The notes: a model not told the origin generated them from the letters alone. Counted from the stretch's first letter, positions 45,005 to 58,114 are shown. The stretch is DNA of 64,000 nucleotides from Psococerastis gibbosa (GCA_963971405.1 OZ020491.1:16548855-16612854), one strand, 5' to 3'. Translations and numbers: made by a program.

Positions 45005-46515
45005 GTAAATGTGCATCCTGCTGCTGCTATGTTCAATGGCCTCAATAACCATGTACATGAGGAGCAAACTGTCAACATTCACAAATACCATGAAAATTAA
45101 AAATTGTTTTTATCATCGGATTCCATCTTGAAGATAAGTTGAATCAGGATTGCTAATCAAAACAAAAACAAAAAATTTCAACCCAGTCTTCTGAAGGGTT
45201 AAAATCCTATATTCCCGTTATAATAAAGCCAAAATAATTATGTTTTTCGTGTTTCCTGAACATTTTACGAAAATGGATTAGTGCCGTTTTGAAAGTTTGC
45301 TCCTCACACCTCACATGATCTAGGGACTGCAAGAAAGCCGAATGTGCAAACACTTGCAGATCTGATAGGGGAGGTATGTCAATAGCCCCTCCCAAGGACC
45401 TCAGATGACGCCAGGTCTGAAGGAAATCGCATTGTATACCTTGACGAGACCCTCATTGGTGTGATACATAGAAACTCTATTCTGTGGCCTGAACGCTCTT
45501 AAGTTAACTTTCTACTTTCAAGTTGATCCATTTTATAACACAGTAGGGTAAGATGAAAATTTTATAAATTTCTCAAATTCAAGAAACGCATCACTAATAA
45601 TATTTATAACAATAAATATTGCTTTGATTTTGTTCTATGATGATCCTAAAACCGTTCCACTAACGTTGCTACAGTAGTTGAAGACAATTAACTAACATTC
45701 AGAAAATTTTAATTTTAATTTTGACACTGGAGTCGTGAATTCGTAAAAAGTGCAACAGATCGACAATTTTAGCTAAAAAAATAAGCAATGTCCACTTGTG
45801 ACCTTAATGCATTAAATTTGGAATGGAACCCCCGTAATTTTTGTGTATACAAACACATGCAAAGTAGTTCTATCTGATTTGAAAATGCAGCATAGGGAAT
45901 TTACATGGAGAGGCGGGGCTTGTCCCTGACTTGGTAAAGCATTAAGGGATATTTTCATGGACATTTGCAAACTTTTCTGGGCGAACAGTAAGAGAATGTA
46001 CCTATAGATAGAATTTGAACGGTACATGAACCTTCTGCTATGGGTCTCTTTTTCTGACACAACGCTGCCGAAAAGTTGGGGTGTATTTCTGAAGACTCTG
46101 ACCGTGAAAGTCTCGGTGTTTATATTTCGGACAAAGGGCTTTGGTGTTGTCTATTACGATTACAACAGAATTAAAATGCATATAGAGTACATGCATAAAA
46201 AATAATGGGTATTATTGTATCCACTCCCCTCTATAGATGTAAAGTAGTCCATTATTGTGATCATGGCCGGACACGCTAAGGTACCAACTTACAATAGATG
46301 CCGTGACCAACAAATGCGGCATGTTCTTCAGGGCTCAGACGTTGGAGAGTTTAAGGCATATAGGAATAAAGTGAAGCTAAACTATAAAAGTCTACCCGTT
46401 GGTCTGCTCAACATTTACGTTTATAACAGTTCCGAAGCTTCCAATGATATGTACTATTGATAATATTTTAGCTGAAAATATGGCAGGATTTATGTTGTAT
46501 CCCATTTATATAAAA
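45005..46515. other. No supported gene
   Basis: Short frames on both strands. The frame 46257-46460 (67 residues beginning MAGHAKVPTYNRCRDQ) has an ATG but no domain, splice context or relative that I recognise. Nothing else is noted. Confidence 0.35.
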
Positions 46516-46518
46516 ATA

Positions 46519-47321
46519 AGAACCGGTCCGAGTTTACTTGAACGTGCTTTCCAATTTATCAACATTAGTAGATGGAGAATATGAGTAATTTCTTGGTAAA
46601 TAATTTTCCAGTGGTTAAATTTCCGATATCTCGGGGGGGGGGGGGGGTCCACCTGACGTCACTGGAAGTGAAATAATTTCTAGATAGGTCAGTCAACACA
46701 ATAATTACCACACAGCAATAATGGCAGGGCACGCAATTTTTGTGCAAAACCAAATAGATTTTTGGGAAAGCAACCTGTCCGGTTTCGTTACTCAATTTAA
46801 CACCTAAAACATGCCTGAAGGTAGTAATCATCGATAGAAAGGTTTCGCCGAAAAAATATTTGTTAGTAATTTTTCATTAAAATTTAGTTATTTTTATTTT
46901 TTTACCCCCAGAAGCAAACTATTAAGGGGCAAGCGACACCCCGCATTTTGTCAACATTAATAATGACTACAATATATGTGAATTAAAAAGAAATCGTTGG
47001 AGCCGTTTTTGAGAAATAATTTTTTTAGATGTTTTTTTTTTTAGTTTTTTGATAATAAAACCCCCCAAATTGAATTGGCCCAAAATAAAAATAAAATTGT
47101 CCCTGATTTTTGTAAACCTACCTGCCAAATTTCATCAAAATCGACTGAGTAGTTTGCCCGGAAATCGATGAACAGACAGAACTACAGGCAGACAGACACT
47201 TCGTAAAAACCACTTTTTTGGGTTCCTGGGACCTGAAACCGTGTAAATCCGTTGTAATCTCGGAATCGAAAATTTCGACCATCACAAAGCTTTCCTTATA
47301 CTACGTATAAATTGGAAAGCA
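46519..47321 (-). mobile_element. Helentron-derived element, copy 6
   Basis: On the minus strand it runs from GCTTTCCAATTTATACGTAG (47321) through the CTGTCTGCCTGTAG tract (about 47175) to the hairpin and CCGGTTCTT at 46519. There is a C run on that strand at 46634-46647. Same structure as 27011-27870. Confidence 0.72.
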
Positions 47322-47325
47322 ATAA

Positions 47326-48466
47326 ATAAAGCACTTTCTCTAGTTTCCTCAAAATCAGTGTATTGCCAAGTCCTTGCGTTGGTAGGTTTCAGGATTTCTC
47401 ACAAAAAGTATCAGGAGATAACCTATCTCTAATAGGTTTCGATAGCTGTAATGATAGGTGGTTTACCGACACGTCCGATGTATAGTCTGTATCAGCCGGC
47501 CCTCGAACGATCATTTGCTTTCTTATACGGTAATTTTCTCACCGCGCACTGGTCATCGATTGTATGGAGTCTCTATTCTGTTTTTTGTATACCATGGCAT
47601 AGCGTAAAGCTGCGTTCATAATGTGTAAATTTGCGATTAATATTTATTGTAAATGTAGCTGGCTCTGACCATTACGAAGAATCTAGAGTGAAGTAAAAAA
47701 TTGTCTCTATTTGGACGAATTTTTGGACTTTCAGCCCACTCTTTCCATTAACCCATATAAAATAACTCTGGAGCTATTACAAATAATATAATTGTACTTA
47801 GCTTCACTTAAGGTCTTTCCTTTAGCGTAAATAATCACTTAAACTTTAAAGCAATTGGCAAAAAATAAGTCATTTTTTGTATCTAATAAATTGAAAAATA
47901 CGTCTGATAAAACTGATAAAAGTTGGTGCGAGTAATGCTAATCAACTAATTTCATTGTTACCAGTGTATCAGGTATACAGTTGACTCAGTAGAGAGTAGA
48001 TGGACAGTCCGCTAATCAATCATTATTTGTTATAGCCTGGGTTTGGGAAGCCTAGCATCTCATGGATCTTCGGAGAACAAAATAAGCTATGAATATAGGT
48101 TACAGTAGCTTACATGAAATCCTGCCGGGGGGAGGGAGGGGTTAAAATCATTCAATTTCACTTCGTTTACTTTAATAATAAGACAAATTGACACCTTTCC
48201 AGAGCTGAGGATGGTTTATTTACATTAAACGTAATGGAGGGAGGAAAGGCCGGGTTCTACTACTTATTATATTAGTAATGTTGACCCTGGGGCGTATGCC
48301 AAATAGTGAAATGACAATTTTCGAAGCTCACACTATGACTTCGATGAAGAATTTTTAGGATCCCAAATATTAGCCCATTTCTTGTTATAACGAATTCTAC
48401 GCTGTTTGATTTGAATTTTTGTTGAGTTGCAGTATATTGCCTGAGTCAGTCAATGGACCCCCTGGA
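47326..48466. other. No gene seen
   Basis: Intergenic DNA without a supported frame or recognised repeat. Confidence 0.4.
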
Positions 48467-48467
48467 G

Positions 48468-49292
48468 CAGCGGTCGGCAACCCGCGGCCCGCGGAGTGTT
48501 TTTCGGCGGCCGGGTAATGCAGACAAAGTTGACAAATAAAAACAGATATATTTGAATTTTGAACTTACGCATTAAAAAAAAAAATATGAAAATATAAAAT
48601 GTAATTTAATTTTCAAAATTCCCGCGCATTTAATGGATAAAATATGGCAAGAACAAGTATCGTAACCGCCTCACAGATCCTCATTTGGATGATATTTTGC
48701 TCATTTGGTGCAGCAAAACAAAGTCCAACATGTCCCAAATTGCAAATAATACACAAAGTCGAAAATCGCATTAAATGTTAATGCGATTTTTGACTTTTTG
48801 TTGAGGTTTACATTAATTGTTGGAAAATATAGCCTACTTAAGAACAGAAAATGCCTACTTTTTAGAGTTTCCGTAATAGGTACTTGTTGCCGACCGCCAT
48901 ACCAAGTTGAATCCAGCGGACCACAGCAGGTTCAAAGCTGCAGATAACTTGGTCGTGGGCACAGTGCCGGTAGGGAAACATGGTAGGACTTGTCCTGGTC
49001 ACCTCCGAACTAGTCGTGTGACTTCATTGTGTTTCCCAAGTGGTTCGGAATCCACTATAATCAGGAGGTCCACTGTCCTATGGGCTGGCATAGGACAGTC
49101 AAGTCGGAGTCGCTCTATGGGCCCAAATATGAGGCCTAAGTCGTTATTAACCTGACGAACACTGCTACTAATAGGTACTTATATGTATTTAATAAGTTCG
49201 GCCCGCAGGGAGGAACAGAATAAAAAATTTGGCCCACTGGAGAAAAAGGTTGCCGAACGCTGCAGTCTGGAGTCAAGGGTTCCTGACCGCTG
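48468..49292. mobile_element. hAT-like element, ends CAGCGGTCGGCAACC, with a SINE inside
   Basis: The left end is CAGCGGTCGGCAACCCGCGG, a common hAT-type terminus. At the right GGTTGCCGAACGCTG (49246) and GGTTCCTGACCGCTG (49278-49292) are inverse-like ends, so two alternative right ends exist. The inverted similarity extends outward (CTGGAG and CTCCAG). No transposase. A family C SINE lies at 48887. Boundaries are uncertain. Confidence 0.45.
48887..49150 (+). mobile_element. 5S-like SINE, family C, copy with the best 5S-like head
   Basis: The head GCCGACCGCCATACCAAGTT followed by GAATCC is close to the first 24 bases of insect 5S rRNA. The body has GTGTTTCCCAAGTGGTTCGG and AATCCACTATAATCAGGAGG like copies at 25830 and 58934. 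The 3' part differs after about 49070. Confidence 0.5.
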
Positions 49293-49799
49293 CTCCAGGC
49301 CTACGTCTGCATATTCCTAGGAAGATGGGAACCGGGACCGCCCGCTTTAGATTTAGCATTAATGCGCACGCGACGTTGGTAATTGCGCTCCAAGCAGGGT
49401 ACTTAACCTCTTTGGCTCTTTCCTGGGATTTTTGGCGATAGCTCTATTTAACACGATATTGCTAATCAAATTTTTGTCTGTACGATATTTAGCGGCGTTC
49501 TCTATCTAAACTTGACGATTTGCTAATATTTTACCCAAATACTCACGGTTTATACACGATAATCATTCTTGTACGGTAGTTCAAAAGAACGTATTCTACT
49601 ACTTAGTTATTGGAGATGCTTTTTCTCTTCTTGAACCGGCTACCCGCGAGTCAAGTGCAAATAATTAGTACCAATGTTAGCAAACAAGTCAGAATTTAAG
49701 CAACAACATGGACACAATTAAAAATTGTCAGAAAAACAAGCATGAATGAAAATAACCATGGTAAACCGAGATTAGTTATTAGAGTTAGATTGCCTTCTT

Positions 49800-50400
49800 C
49801 TGAAATGAAATGAAATGAAATTATAATAGGCCATTTTAACCACATACAGTACAGTGTTACAATAAAAGTTACTGCATGTGCTCGGCACCGTCAAAACTAT
49901 AAATAGCTATTTACATATATAGATTTTAAAAAAAAACCTATATATAATCATCAATAATACATCAATACAATCCATTAAAATCCACAACTTAATAATAATA
50001 AACAATATAGGCACTTATGACTGTGATGGGAATGTCAGCATGGAGGGAGGTTGGTCGCTAGAAATTCATAGACAGAGTAGGGGCAACAACTCACTAGGAG
50101 ACCCTTTACCTTGCTCTTGAAAACGTTAGGGCTAATAACATCTCTTTTTAGACCATGTGGGAGCTTGTTGAAAAGCCTAGAACCAAGTTGGGAGGGATGT
50201 GTATATGGATGTGCTCCAGGACTTGGACAAAGAGGTGCTGACGGAGGTGGTCCGCTTCCTGGAGAGTATCGGACAAAAGTGGTAGGACGTTGGGCAAGCT
50301 GTTTTAGACGGTCCCTGGGCAACCTCGTTGTCCAGTGAGCTCCCGATAGCAGTCTTTTGCCAGGTTGGATTTGGCTGTATACCCTTATGCCATCAATAAA
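49800..50400 (-). mobile_element. LINE 3' end fragment with (ATTTC)n tail
   Basis: On the minus strand the frame ending at 50035 reads GSRLFNKLPHGLKRDVISPN followed by FKSKVKGLLVSCCPYSVYEF. This is the FxNxLP ... FK..LK..L ... YS..EF signature at the C-terminus of CR1/Daphne/Rex-like LINE ORFs. After the stop, about 230 bp of 3' untranslated DNA ends in a TTTCATTTCATTTCATTTCA tail (49800-49820). It is 5'-truncated and the upstream part of the frame is not recognisable. Confidence 0.65.
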
Positions 50401-51028
50401 ATAAATAAATAAACAAAGTTGGGAGGGTCCCTTTAGTACTTTCGTGAGCCTAACGGATCCCAAGTGAATGTCACCCCTTCTCCGAGTGTGATAATGGTGA
50501 ACCTCATAATTTTTAAACCTCTATTGTAATGTGTTAGTTTTGGCCGGGTTTGGTGTGTAAAATTTTGCCATAATGGGCTAACAACAAAATTCTGTGTATT
50601 TCATTAAACATAGCGAAACAATCTAATATTTGCATTTGATCTTTCTGGGACGGGAAAACTATATGAGTCTCAGAAGTAAACTTATAATTCTACTGGTTCC
50701 CTATGCACTTTCACCGATTTAATTGCGTTCATTGAAAGCTGTACAGTTGTATATGAAGTAGGGTTTGGTCACGCATTCGTGCCTTCGAAACAATGAATAG
50801 TCCGATTGGTATTGACTTACGATACATTTTGTACGTTGATATCGTATCTTTAACACCTTGAACATTCCTGGTTGATTTCTACCATTGAAGTCGCTCTAGT
50901 CTGAAACTTACTTCTCCCCTCTGATAACATTCATAATTTATTAATCCATATCCATGTACATACTGTATGTATGTACGAAACTATTATAGTTTGGATTTTT
51001 AATAGGGTAGGGCCTTAGGGTGTTTTTT

Positions 51029-51870
51029 TGCTTTCCAATTTATACGTTGTATATGTGATGGTCGAGATTTTCGATTCCGTGATTTCAACGGATTTACACA
51101 TTTTGAGGTCCCAGGATCCCAAAAAAGAGGTTTTTACGAAATGTCTGCCTGTCGCTCTGTCTGTGTGTTTATCGATTTCCGGGCAAACGACACAGTCGAT
51201 TTTGATGAAATTTGGTTTGCAGGTTTACAAAAATCATACCTCGGGACCATTTATTTTTTTATTTTAGGCCAACTCAATTTGGGGGGGTTTTATTTTCAAA
51301 AAACTCCAAAAAAGTCTAAAAAAATTATTTCTCCATAACGGCTCCAACGATTTCTTTTAAATTCACATATGTTGTAGTCGTTATTGATAATATTGACAAA
51401 ATGCGTGGGGTCGCTTGCCCCTTGATAGTTTGCTTCTGGGGGTAAAAAAATAAAAATAACTAAATTTTAATGAAAAATGACTAAAAGATAATTTTTCTGC
51501 GAAACCTTTCTATCGATGATTTCTACCTTCAGGCATGTTTTAGGTGTTAAATTGAGTAACGGAACCGGACAGATTGCTTTCCCAAAAAACTATTTGGTTT
51601 GTGCAAAAAATTATTTTTTGAAAAAATGATAGAAAATTCGCGCTCAAATGCATTGCGTGTTGCCATTATTGCTGTGTGATAATGTGTTGGTCTGACCTAT
51701 CTAGAATTTATCTCACCTCCAGTGACGTCAGGTGGACAATCCCCCCCCCCCCCCCGAGATATCGGTAATCTAACCATAGGAAAATTATTTACCATGAAAT
51801 TACTCATTTTCTCTATCTACTACTTTTGATAAATTGGAAAGCATGTTCGAGTAAACTCGGACCGGTTCTT
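51029..51870 (+). mobile_element. Helentron-derived element, copy 7
   Basis: It has the 5' start TTGCTTTCCAATTTATACG, a CTGTCTGTGTG tract near 51157 and a C run near 51740. ATAAATTGGAAAGCATG, the hairpin CGAGTAAACTCG and the CCGGTTCTT end follow. A short deletion at 51050 removes the AAGGAAAGCTT part seen in other copies. Confidence 0.72.
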
Positions 51871-51879
51871 GTAGTATAA

Positions 51880-52128
51880 AGCGCCCCAAAATGTAGTTAA
51901 CCAAACAATAAACCGCTTGACAATATTTTTGTGAAGCGACATGCCGAATTTCATGAAATTCTATCGAGTAGTTTGGCCCAAAATCGAGTTACCGACCAAT
52001 CTTTCGTAAATCCACTTTTTTATGTTTCTGTACCCAAACTCTAATCCGCTGGAATCTCGAAATCGGTAATTTCGACTATTACAAAGTTTTCCTTATACTA
52101 ACGCCTGAAAAAGAAAGCAATAAAACAT
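51880..52128 (-). mobile_element. Helentron-derived element, old fragment, copy 8
   Basis: On the minus strand GAAATTACCGATTTCGAGAT, CGATAGAATTTCATGAAATT and the 5' text TTTCAGGCGTTAGTATAAGG resemble the first 250 bp of the family but are strongly diverged. It lies next to and opposite to copy 7. Confidence 0.45.
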
Positions 52129-52437
52129 TAAACCACAATAATAGTTAATGTTCTCTATATTGCAACCGGGTGGTGGGACATTTTTAAAGGGGGCACTTAC
52201 TTCTATAAAATAAAAATAAAGGTAAACATAGGCTAGTAATTACTGAATAAAGGAACTGAATGTAATTTCAGACAAAAATGCTATAGTCTGGTATTGTCCA
52301 TGATTTTATTACATGGAACTTTATTTATTTGTTTTATTCTTTCCAGGTAAGAGCTGATGATGCTGGCCATGTCTATTTCACTGCTACTCGTTGTAAGTTT
52401 GCTGAAATTCAGCCTAGTCCAATTTAGGTCTTTATGT

Positions 52438-53178
52438 TAAGAGGACAGGCTACGTAGAAAATAAGCACCCCAACATTTGTTGTTTTCATTGACTTTTTAT
52501 TTAATTAACAAAGCAAGTCATTTGGCCCATGGAAGTTGTAGAAGATTACTTCATGCATGATATAATAGGAAATATTAAATTTTTGGTACCTTAGTTCTTC
52601 CATAAATACCAGAACAGACAGGACAGGACTAAATTTCCGCGTATTCTGGGATTTTTGTAAGAACTACAAAACCAAAAAGTAAAAATACCTGATTATATGA
52701 TGAATGAATGAATATATTTTAGTACGATACAATGAGACAATATAAAATATAACAACAATTTATAAAAATCACGCCACTGGGCAAATGCCCGAGTGTGGCC
52801 TACATCCGTTAACACAACGGAATAATCAGTAGAAGTTTGCTAGCTAGGCTACAATAAAATAGGTATACTCATGTTTAATTTTGTTTTTCGCACGTATAGT
52901 AGCAATGTATACAACTGTATATTGTTATAAATCGACTTTACAAAGTATCAAATGTCAAAAACATCACGCTCTTTAACGACTTTAACATAATTAGATATTT
53001 CCTTTTTTATGATGTATGGACTTCCAGAACTTCGGCATATCAATGGATCAATGATGCATGAAGTAGTCTTCTACAACTTACATCAGCCAAATTTTTAATA
53101 ACTTGCTGAGTTAATTAAATAAAAAATGAAAAGTATTTAATTTTGGGGTGCCAATATTCTACGTCACACATCCTCTTA
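52438..53178. mobile_element. MITE family D copy with a foreign insert
   Basis: The ends AAGAGGACAGGCTACGTAGAA and TCTACGTCACACATCCTCTT are inverse-like. The arms carry GTTGTAGAAGATTACTTCATG and its inverse near 53080. About 52700-52990 is not found in other copies and starts with GAATGAATGAATATATTTTA, which looks like the tail of a reversed, 5'-truncated retroelement. Confidence 0.6.
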
Positions 53179-53179
53179 A

Positions 53180-54438
53180 GCCCTTCTCCTCGGGCGATCG
53201 AAGCCCAGGGAGGGATTATCCAGAAATTTGGGCTAGTGTGAAATTTGAACATACAACTTCTATCGGGTTAAAGTCCTATATGCTAGATATGTTTATATGA
53301 AACCACATGGGGTATAAAGAGCCAAATCAATATCCTGATTGAAGATCAAAGTCAAACGAGCCAGTGTGCACGTGCGAAGCCCCCTACACATTTGTCAGCA
53401 GCCGGTCTACGTGCCCACGTGGTTGCTATCAGCCTAGCACACGTGGATTAAATGCACACCCTTCTCTCCGAGCTTTACATTGTAAAGTTAGTAATGCCTC
53501 GGATATTAAATAATTTTATATGGAGGTAGATCTCTTTGATGTGAATATTTCGGTTATGCACCAGCATGAATTTCAGTATTTATTTAGGAAAATGCTATGA
53601 AACAATTTAAAAAAAAGATTATTTTAATTGCAAACTGATTTTTACTCGGTTGTCAGTTAATTTTCAAAATAACCAGATTTTGCTTTCAAATGCTTTTTAT
53701 TTTTAAGTTTTAATTCCTTTGGGGTTTAGCTACGTTCTTCTGCTGCTGATGTATAATGGGTGTCCGGGGATAAAAACAATTTTTATTACTTAGATTAACA
53801 TGCTGAGATGTTTTTGGGCGTCGGCCCAAATTGACGAAACAATTTTTTTTTTTACAAGACCCTGATTGGTCTGATGATGTATTAACGCGTTGCCGCTGAC
53901 GATATATCTTGAGCTAATGAGCTGAATTAAGAGTTTTTGGTTCACAGCTCAGTGGTGTTGTTGTAAATTAGAGGTGGCGTTTTTTTAGACTATTTTTAAT
54001 TAACGACTTAAGAAAAGTGTTTTACGGAGCTAGTTTCTTTTCGGTTTTTGTGGAGGGTGCTGTGATTGATAGCGCCTATTTTTGGCTACTTCAAAGTGAA
54101 TAAGCACTAGTTATGGTTTACATTTTAAGGCTAGTTTATGCGGTAGGTTTCCTTTATTCAATTTTCTCAATCCCTTAGCCGTTACCTTTCAAATGGTTTG
54201 GGGCCTTTTGCAACGTTATATCGTACCATATTATTACTATCTCTCTCTCGTGTTTGAAATTCACAAAGTATTCATGTAACCGTGTGTTGGTGGGTTCTAA
54301 GATTCCGAGGAACTCCTGAGCTCATCGCTGATAGTTTTAGGCCCGGTACAAACGGACGATTTTCGCCGTCGCGATTTGCCGACGTCTTTTCCATTGTATC
54401 CATAAGGCTAGCAGAAGATATCTTGCCTCTTTTGGCAT
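53180..54438. other. No gene seen
   Basis: No supported frame or recognised repeat. Confidence 0.35.
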
Positions 54439-54447
54439 CGCGGGGCT

Positions 54448-55208
54448 CAGCGCCGGATTTACCCCGGGGGGGGGGGGGGGGCGTCGGTGCAAACCAGAGG
54501 CGGACGAGGCGGTCCCAGCAGACCTAATAAAAGGGGGAGGCACTTGTCAGTGGCGTAGCGATAGGTTTTCGAAGAGGGCGGTGTATAATTTGGCGCCCCT
54601 CCACCCATTTCGATAATAGAGTATAAAATGGGGAAAGCCGTTCTCATGGACGTATGCAGCTTTTAAATTAATGACCTTAGTTCGGCTCGGAGGATATGAA
54701 GGGGGACCCGGCGGTCTCCCACGTGGGAAAATTTTAGCGAAAACAGACCTGAAGGCTGAAATAGTTTGATATTACAGATTTTGATAGCAGTAATTTGATT
54801 TTAACTGAAATTTTACAGGTGATTAATATAATTACTAACAGGGGGCCCGGGGGTCTCCCCCCGGGAGAAAATGTCTGAAAAATAGGGCTGAAATAGTGGG
54901 GTTTTACGCATTTTGAGTGCAGTAACACTTAAATTTTAGAGGCAAAGAATATAACTGCCTTCCAAAGGGGGGAGGGGGGCGATAGCAGGTCACTTCGTCA
55001 GCCTGGTGCAACCTCCCCTAAAATTCATAAATCTGCCTACCAGCATTGTAGAAAAGAAAAAAAAACGAACACTATTTCCCACCAATTTCAAAACTTTTAA
55101 TTTCTAATCTTTTTATATTTTTTTTATCTAATATCTCATTCTGTAATATCTCATTCTGGGGGGGGGGGGGGGCTGTGCCCCAAGTGCCCATGGGTTAATC
55201 CGGCACTG
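54448..55208. mobile_element. hAT-type element, ends CAGCGCCGGATT/AATCCGGCACTG
   Basis: A 761-bp element with inverse ends (CAGCGCCGGATTTACCCC and GGGTTAATCCGGCACTG) is flanked by GCGGGGCT (54440-54447) and GTGGGGCT (55209-55216), an 8-bp duplication with one mismatch. It contains G runs at both ends (54466-54481 and 55158-55171), a second hAT-like start CAGTGGCGTAGCGAT at 54549, and a degenerate internal direct repeat (CCGGCGGTCTCCCACG near 54708 and CCGGGGGTCTCCCCCC near 54847). No transposase. Confidence 0.75.
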
Positions 55209-55391
55209 GTGGGGCTGCAGACCGTTATCAATATGGCGGTTGGTGAGCGTACTTAAGATACGTATGCAATTTCGTTGGGTGAGGGGCCTACGCAAGCCAA
55301 GTACAGGGTTTTGACCGGGTTCAGTTATCCATTTTGCTAAGCTGCCATGTTTAAGATTTCGATATTTTTTACGTTGGTACTTATCTCTGAT

Positions 55392-55760
55392 AGAGTGTAC
55401 AGCCCGTAGGAAATTCGCAGCCTGAAATTTAGTACTTTTTATTTTTCATTTAATGAACTAAGCAGGTTATTAAAGATTTGGTTCATTTAAGTTGTAGAAG
55501 ACATGCATCATATAATAAGGTATTTTTAATTTTCAAAATTGTAGTACTTTCATAAACACGATTTTACGCGAAAAGTGATTGTTTATAAATTATTATCGAA
55601 AAAACTACAATTTCGAAAATTTAAAATACCTTATTATATGATGCATGAAGTAGTCTTCTACAACTTAATTTAATGAGCCAAATCTTTAATAACTTAGTTA
55701 ATTAAATAAATAAAAAGTATTAAATTTCGGGCTGCCAATTTCCCACGGGCTGTACACTCT
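55392..55760. mobile_element. MITE family D, best-preserved copy
   Basis: The arms AGAGTGTACAGCCCGTAGGAA and its inverse at 55740-55760 frame a long inverted structure. Both halves contain TTAATAACT or its inverse-like text, AAGTTGTAGAAGAC, CATCATATAATAAGGTATTT and TTTTCGA. It folds back around about 55575. No coding. Confidence 0.75.
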
Positions 55761-55765
55761 TAAGT

Positions 55766-57290
55766 GTTGGAGGTTTCTTCTCCTATAATAAAATAAAGCT
55801 CAAATCCAGGTCACCTCCAACCCGCACCATGAAGAACGGACCCTCAAAGGCGTAGGCAGGCTGGGGCTGAGCAGACCACAAAGAACATCTCTTATATTGA
55901 GCCCTTGACCTCCACTTGTGAGCTCCCCTCCGCCCGCTATGCCTATTATTATTTTTGGGCACCCTCTCTTTTTGTTACTCTGTACTTTGACGAGATTATG
56001 GGATATTTGGACTTTTTTATTGCCTTCGTGGTGTAAATGTTTGGTTTATTGGTTGGATTTGGGGTTTTCGATTTAAAAATGAATTTTAAATTGTTTGTAT
56101 GAAGACGTTTTGTATAGAATCGCATGTGTTTTCTTTATTGGCTCAAAATGTTCACATACTCACATACAGTATGTGGGATCCTACTACTCCAAGGTACTCG
56201 GAAAGAAAATTATCCTTTAAGCTGAGCAATGTTTGGTTGGTTATTGACGTTCTTTCAAGGCATGATTGCAGTATATTACGTATATCCTACGGTAAAGTTT
56301 TAAACTCAGTTAAAATGTTAAATTAGAGGTAAAGGTAAAACAATATAGAATTTCCCTCTTTTCCACCTATTTCTTAATTTGGGCTTAGTAATTGAGCTTA
56401 ACCAGTTTACATAACTTAGCTTAACCCCTAATAATAAAATTATTAGCTTCCTGTGTTTAAAATGATTTGTGTAAATTGACTCAAGCAAAATAAGCACTAT
56501 TCCGCGGCTATTTCTTCAAAACATTTTCCTCTTACTGGGCCCCGCACCAACTTTTCGCAAACATAAAACCAACACCCCCCCCCCCCCCCACCAGTGAATT
56601 CCTGCATGCGTGCCTGGCAAAATAGAGATTCAGGTTCCATTTTTCATATTTCCCTTTCTCTAATTTCAGGAATGAAAACAATGAATTAATTATGCTTTTA
56701 AGCTTTCCTATACATTATCGTTTGTACCGCAGAAAAGATGAAGAGTAGTACAAAACAGTAATAACAGTAATCTTGTTCGAACGTTGCGTTGGAAGTCTGA
56801 TGTGTTGAACCTAGAGTCGGCCCTGTTTTATGAGGGTATTCACAGTACAGCGCACACGAATTCCAGGCACAAAACGCACGTCATACTCAGGTGCAGGTAT
56901 ACCTGGAGCTAGCTCTATAGCACTGCATTTATTGCATTCGGCCTAGTCAAGGTCTTTCTTCTTCTAAATGGCCCACGCCAGTCGCCCCTCTTCAAATTTA
57001 ATGCCACCTGCCTCTTCTGCGTTGGAATCTACGCTGAATTTTAATGAGATAGCTGCTGTGTAACTCAGTTTCTTCTGAGAAGGATAGAAAGATAGATATA
57101 GGGGTCATAATGATAAGAATGTTGGATTTTTGAACAGAATTGTATCCTAATTTCAGAGAATAGAAATCATATGTTTAAATAGTTCGTCGCATTATTAATT
57201 TGTATATGAAATCGGCACGTTACAGAATGAGTATTTTATACTTGTGAGTTTGAATTATTAGGCATTGGAAGCTATTTACAAGAGAAAATG
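55766..57290. other. No gene seen; a C run
   Basis: The C run lies at about 56574-56589. The 75-residue frame at 56099 has no recognisable domain. Confidence 0.4.
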
Positions 57291-57295
57291 TAATA

Positions 57296-57504
57296 TATCA
57301 ATATTGACTTTTTGTTCTGTTATTAAGCCAACCTAGCCGAGATAGGGCTATAAAGCCCTCTTTTACACTCAACTAGAAAGGCCCGGGACCGCCTGCTTTA
57401 CATGCTCTCCGAAGCATGGCCAGAAAATTTATTAAGTGGGAGACTCGAACCAACAGCCTTTCGGGGGAAAGTTGGAGCCTGTACCACTACTCTAAATGGC
57501 CTGA
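57296..57504 (-). mobile_element. tRNA-derived SINE, family A, copy 3
   Basis: On the minus strand it has the B box GTTGGTTCGAGTCTCCCAC, then GGCCATGCTTCGGAGAGCAT and AGTGTAAAAGAGGGCTTTAT, as in the copies at 26735 and 38020. Confidence 0.7.
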
Positions 57505-57977
57505 CAATGTGAAGTTACCTAGGGGTAAGGTTCCCATCATGGCTTGAAAAACCTCAATAGGGAATACAAAATATTATTATTTTAAGAAAAATCATGCAGC
57601 TTTTCTATTGCCGCCATCTTTTGGCTGAGGTAAACAGCTATCGCCCCGAGCCTCTCCCAGTGATGATGTCATGGGGTTTTGGGTCATGACGTAATCCTTG
57701 CCGACTAATTACGATGTGGAGTAGGTGAAACTGCGCTATTCAAATGTCAATTTACCTGTTCTTATTATGGCTGGGCACTTGCATTGTGGGGTACGACAAC
57801 CCAGACAGTATCGCCTACCTACCTCTATTCTAAGCTGCTCATTTTATATGAAATATCGGTTTATCCTGTTTCTCTTTATTTATTTATTTATTTTTAAAGG
57901 TTAATTGCATGCAACCAACTTAATTAAGGGTACCGGCGCAAATACTCTACAATGCTGCACCTTAATAAAAAATTAAT

Positions 57978-58112
57978 AAATGTATCCGATTGACCTCTTC
58001 AGTCGCCTCACTAAGTAACCTAATAGGCACTTGTGTCGAGTTACGACACGTCTCCGATCCGATGTGTGGAGACTCGTACAAGTACAAGCACGCTACTTCC
58101 GAAGCCGATGAG
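57978..58112. repeat. Dispersed repeat E, copy 2
   Basis: TGTATCCGATTGACCTCTTC, GAGTTACGACACGTCTCCGA and CAAGCACGCTAC match 11586-11735. SINE-like length, class unknown. Confidence 0.45.
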
Positions 58113-58114
58113 CA

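Noticed and set aside
46257-46460. 67-residue frame beginning MAGHAKVPTYNRC
   Set aside because: No domain, no splice or promoter context and no second line of evidence. It is kept only as a note in the intergenic entry.
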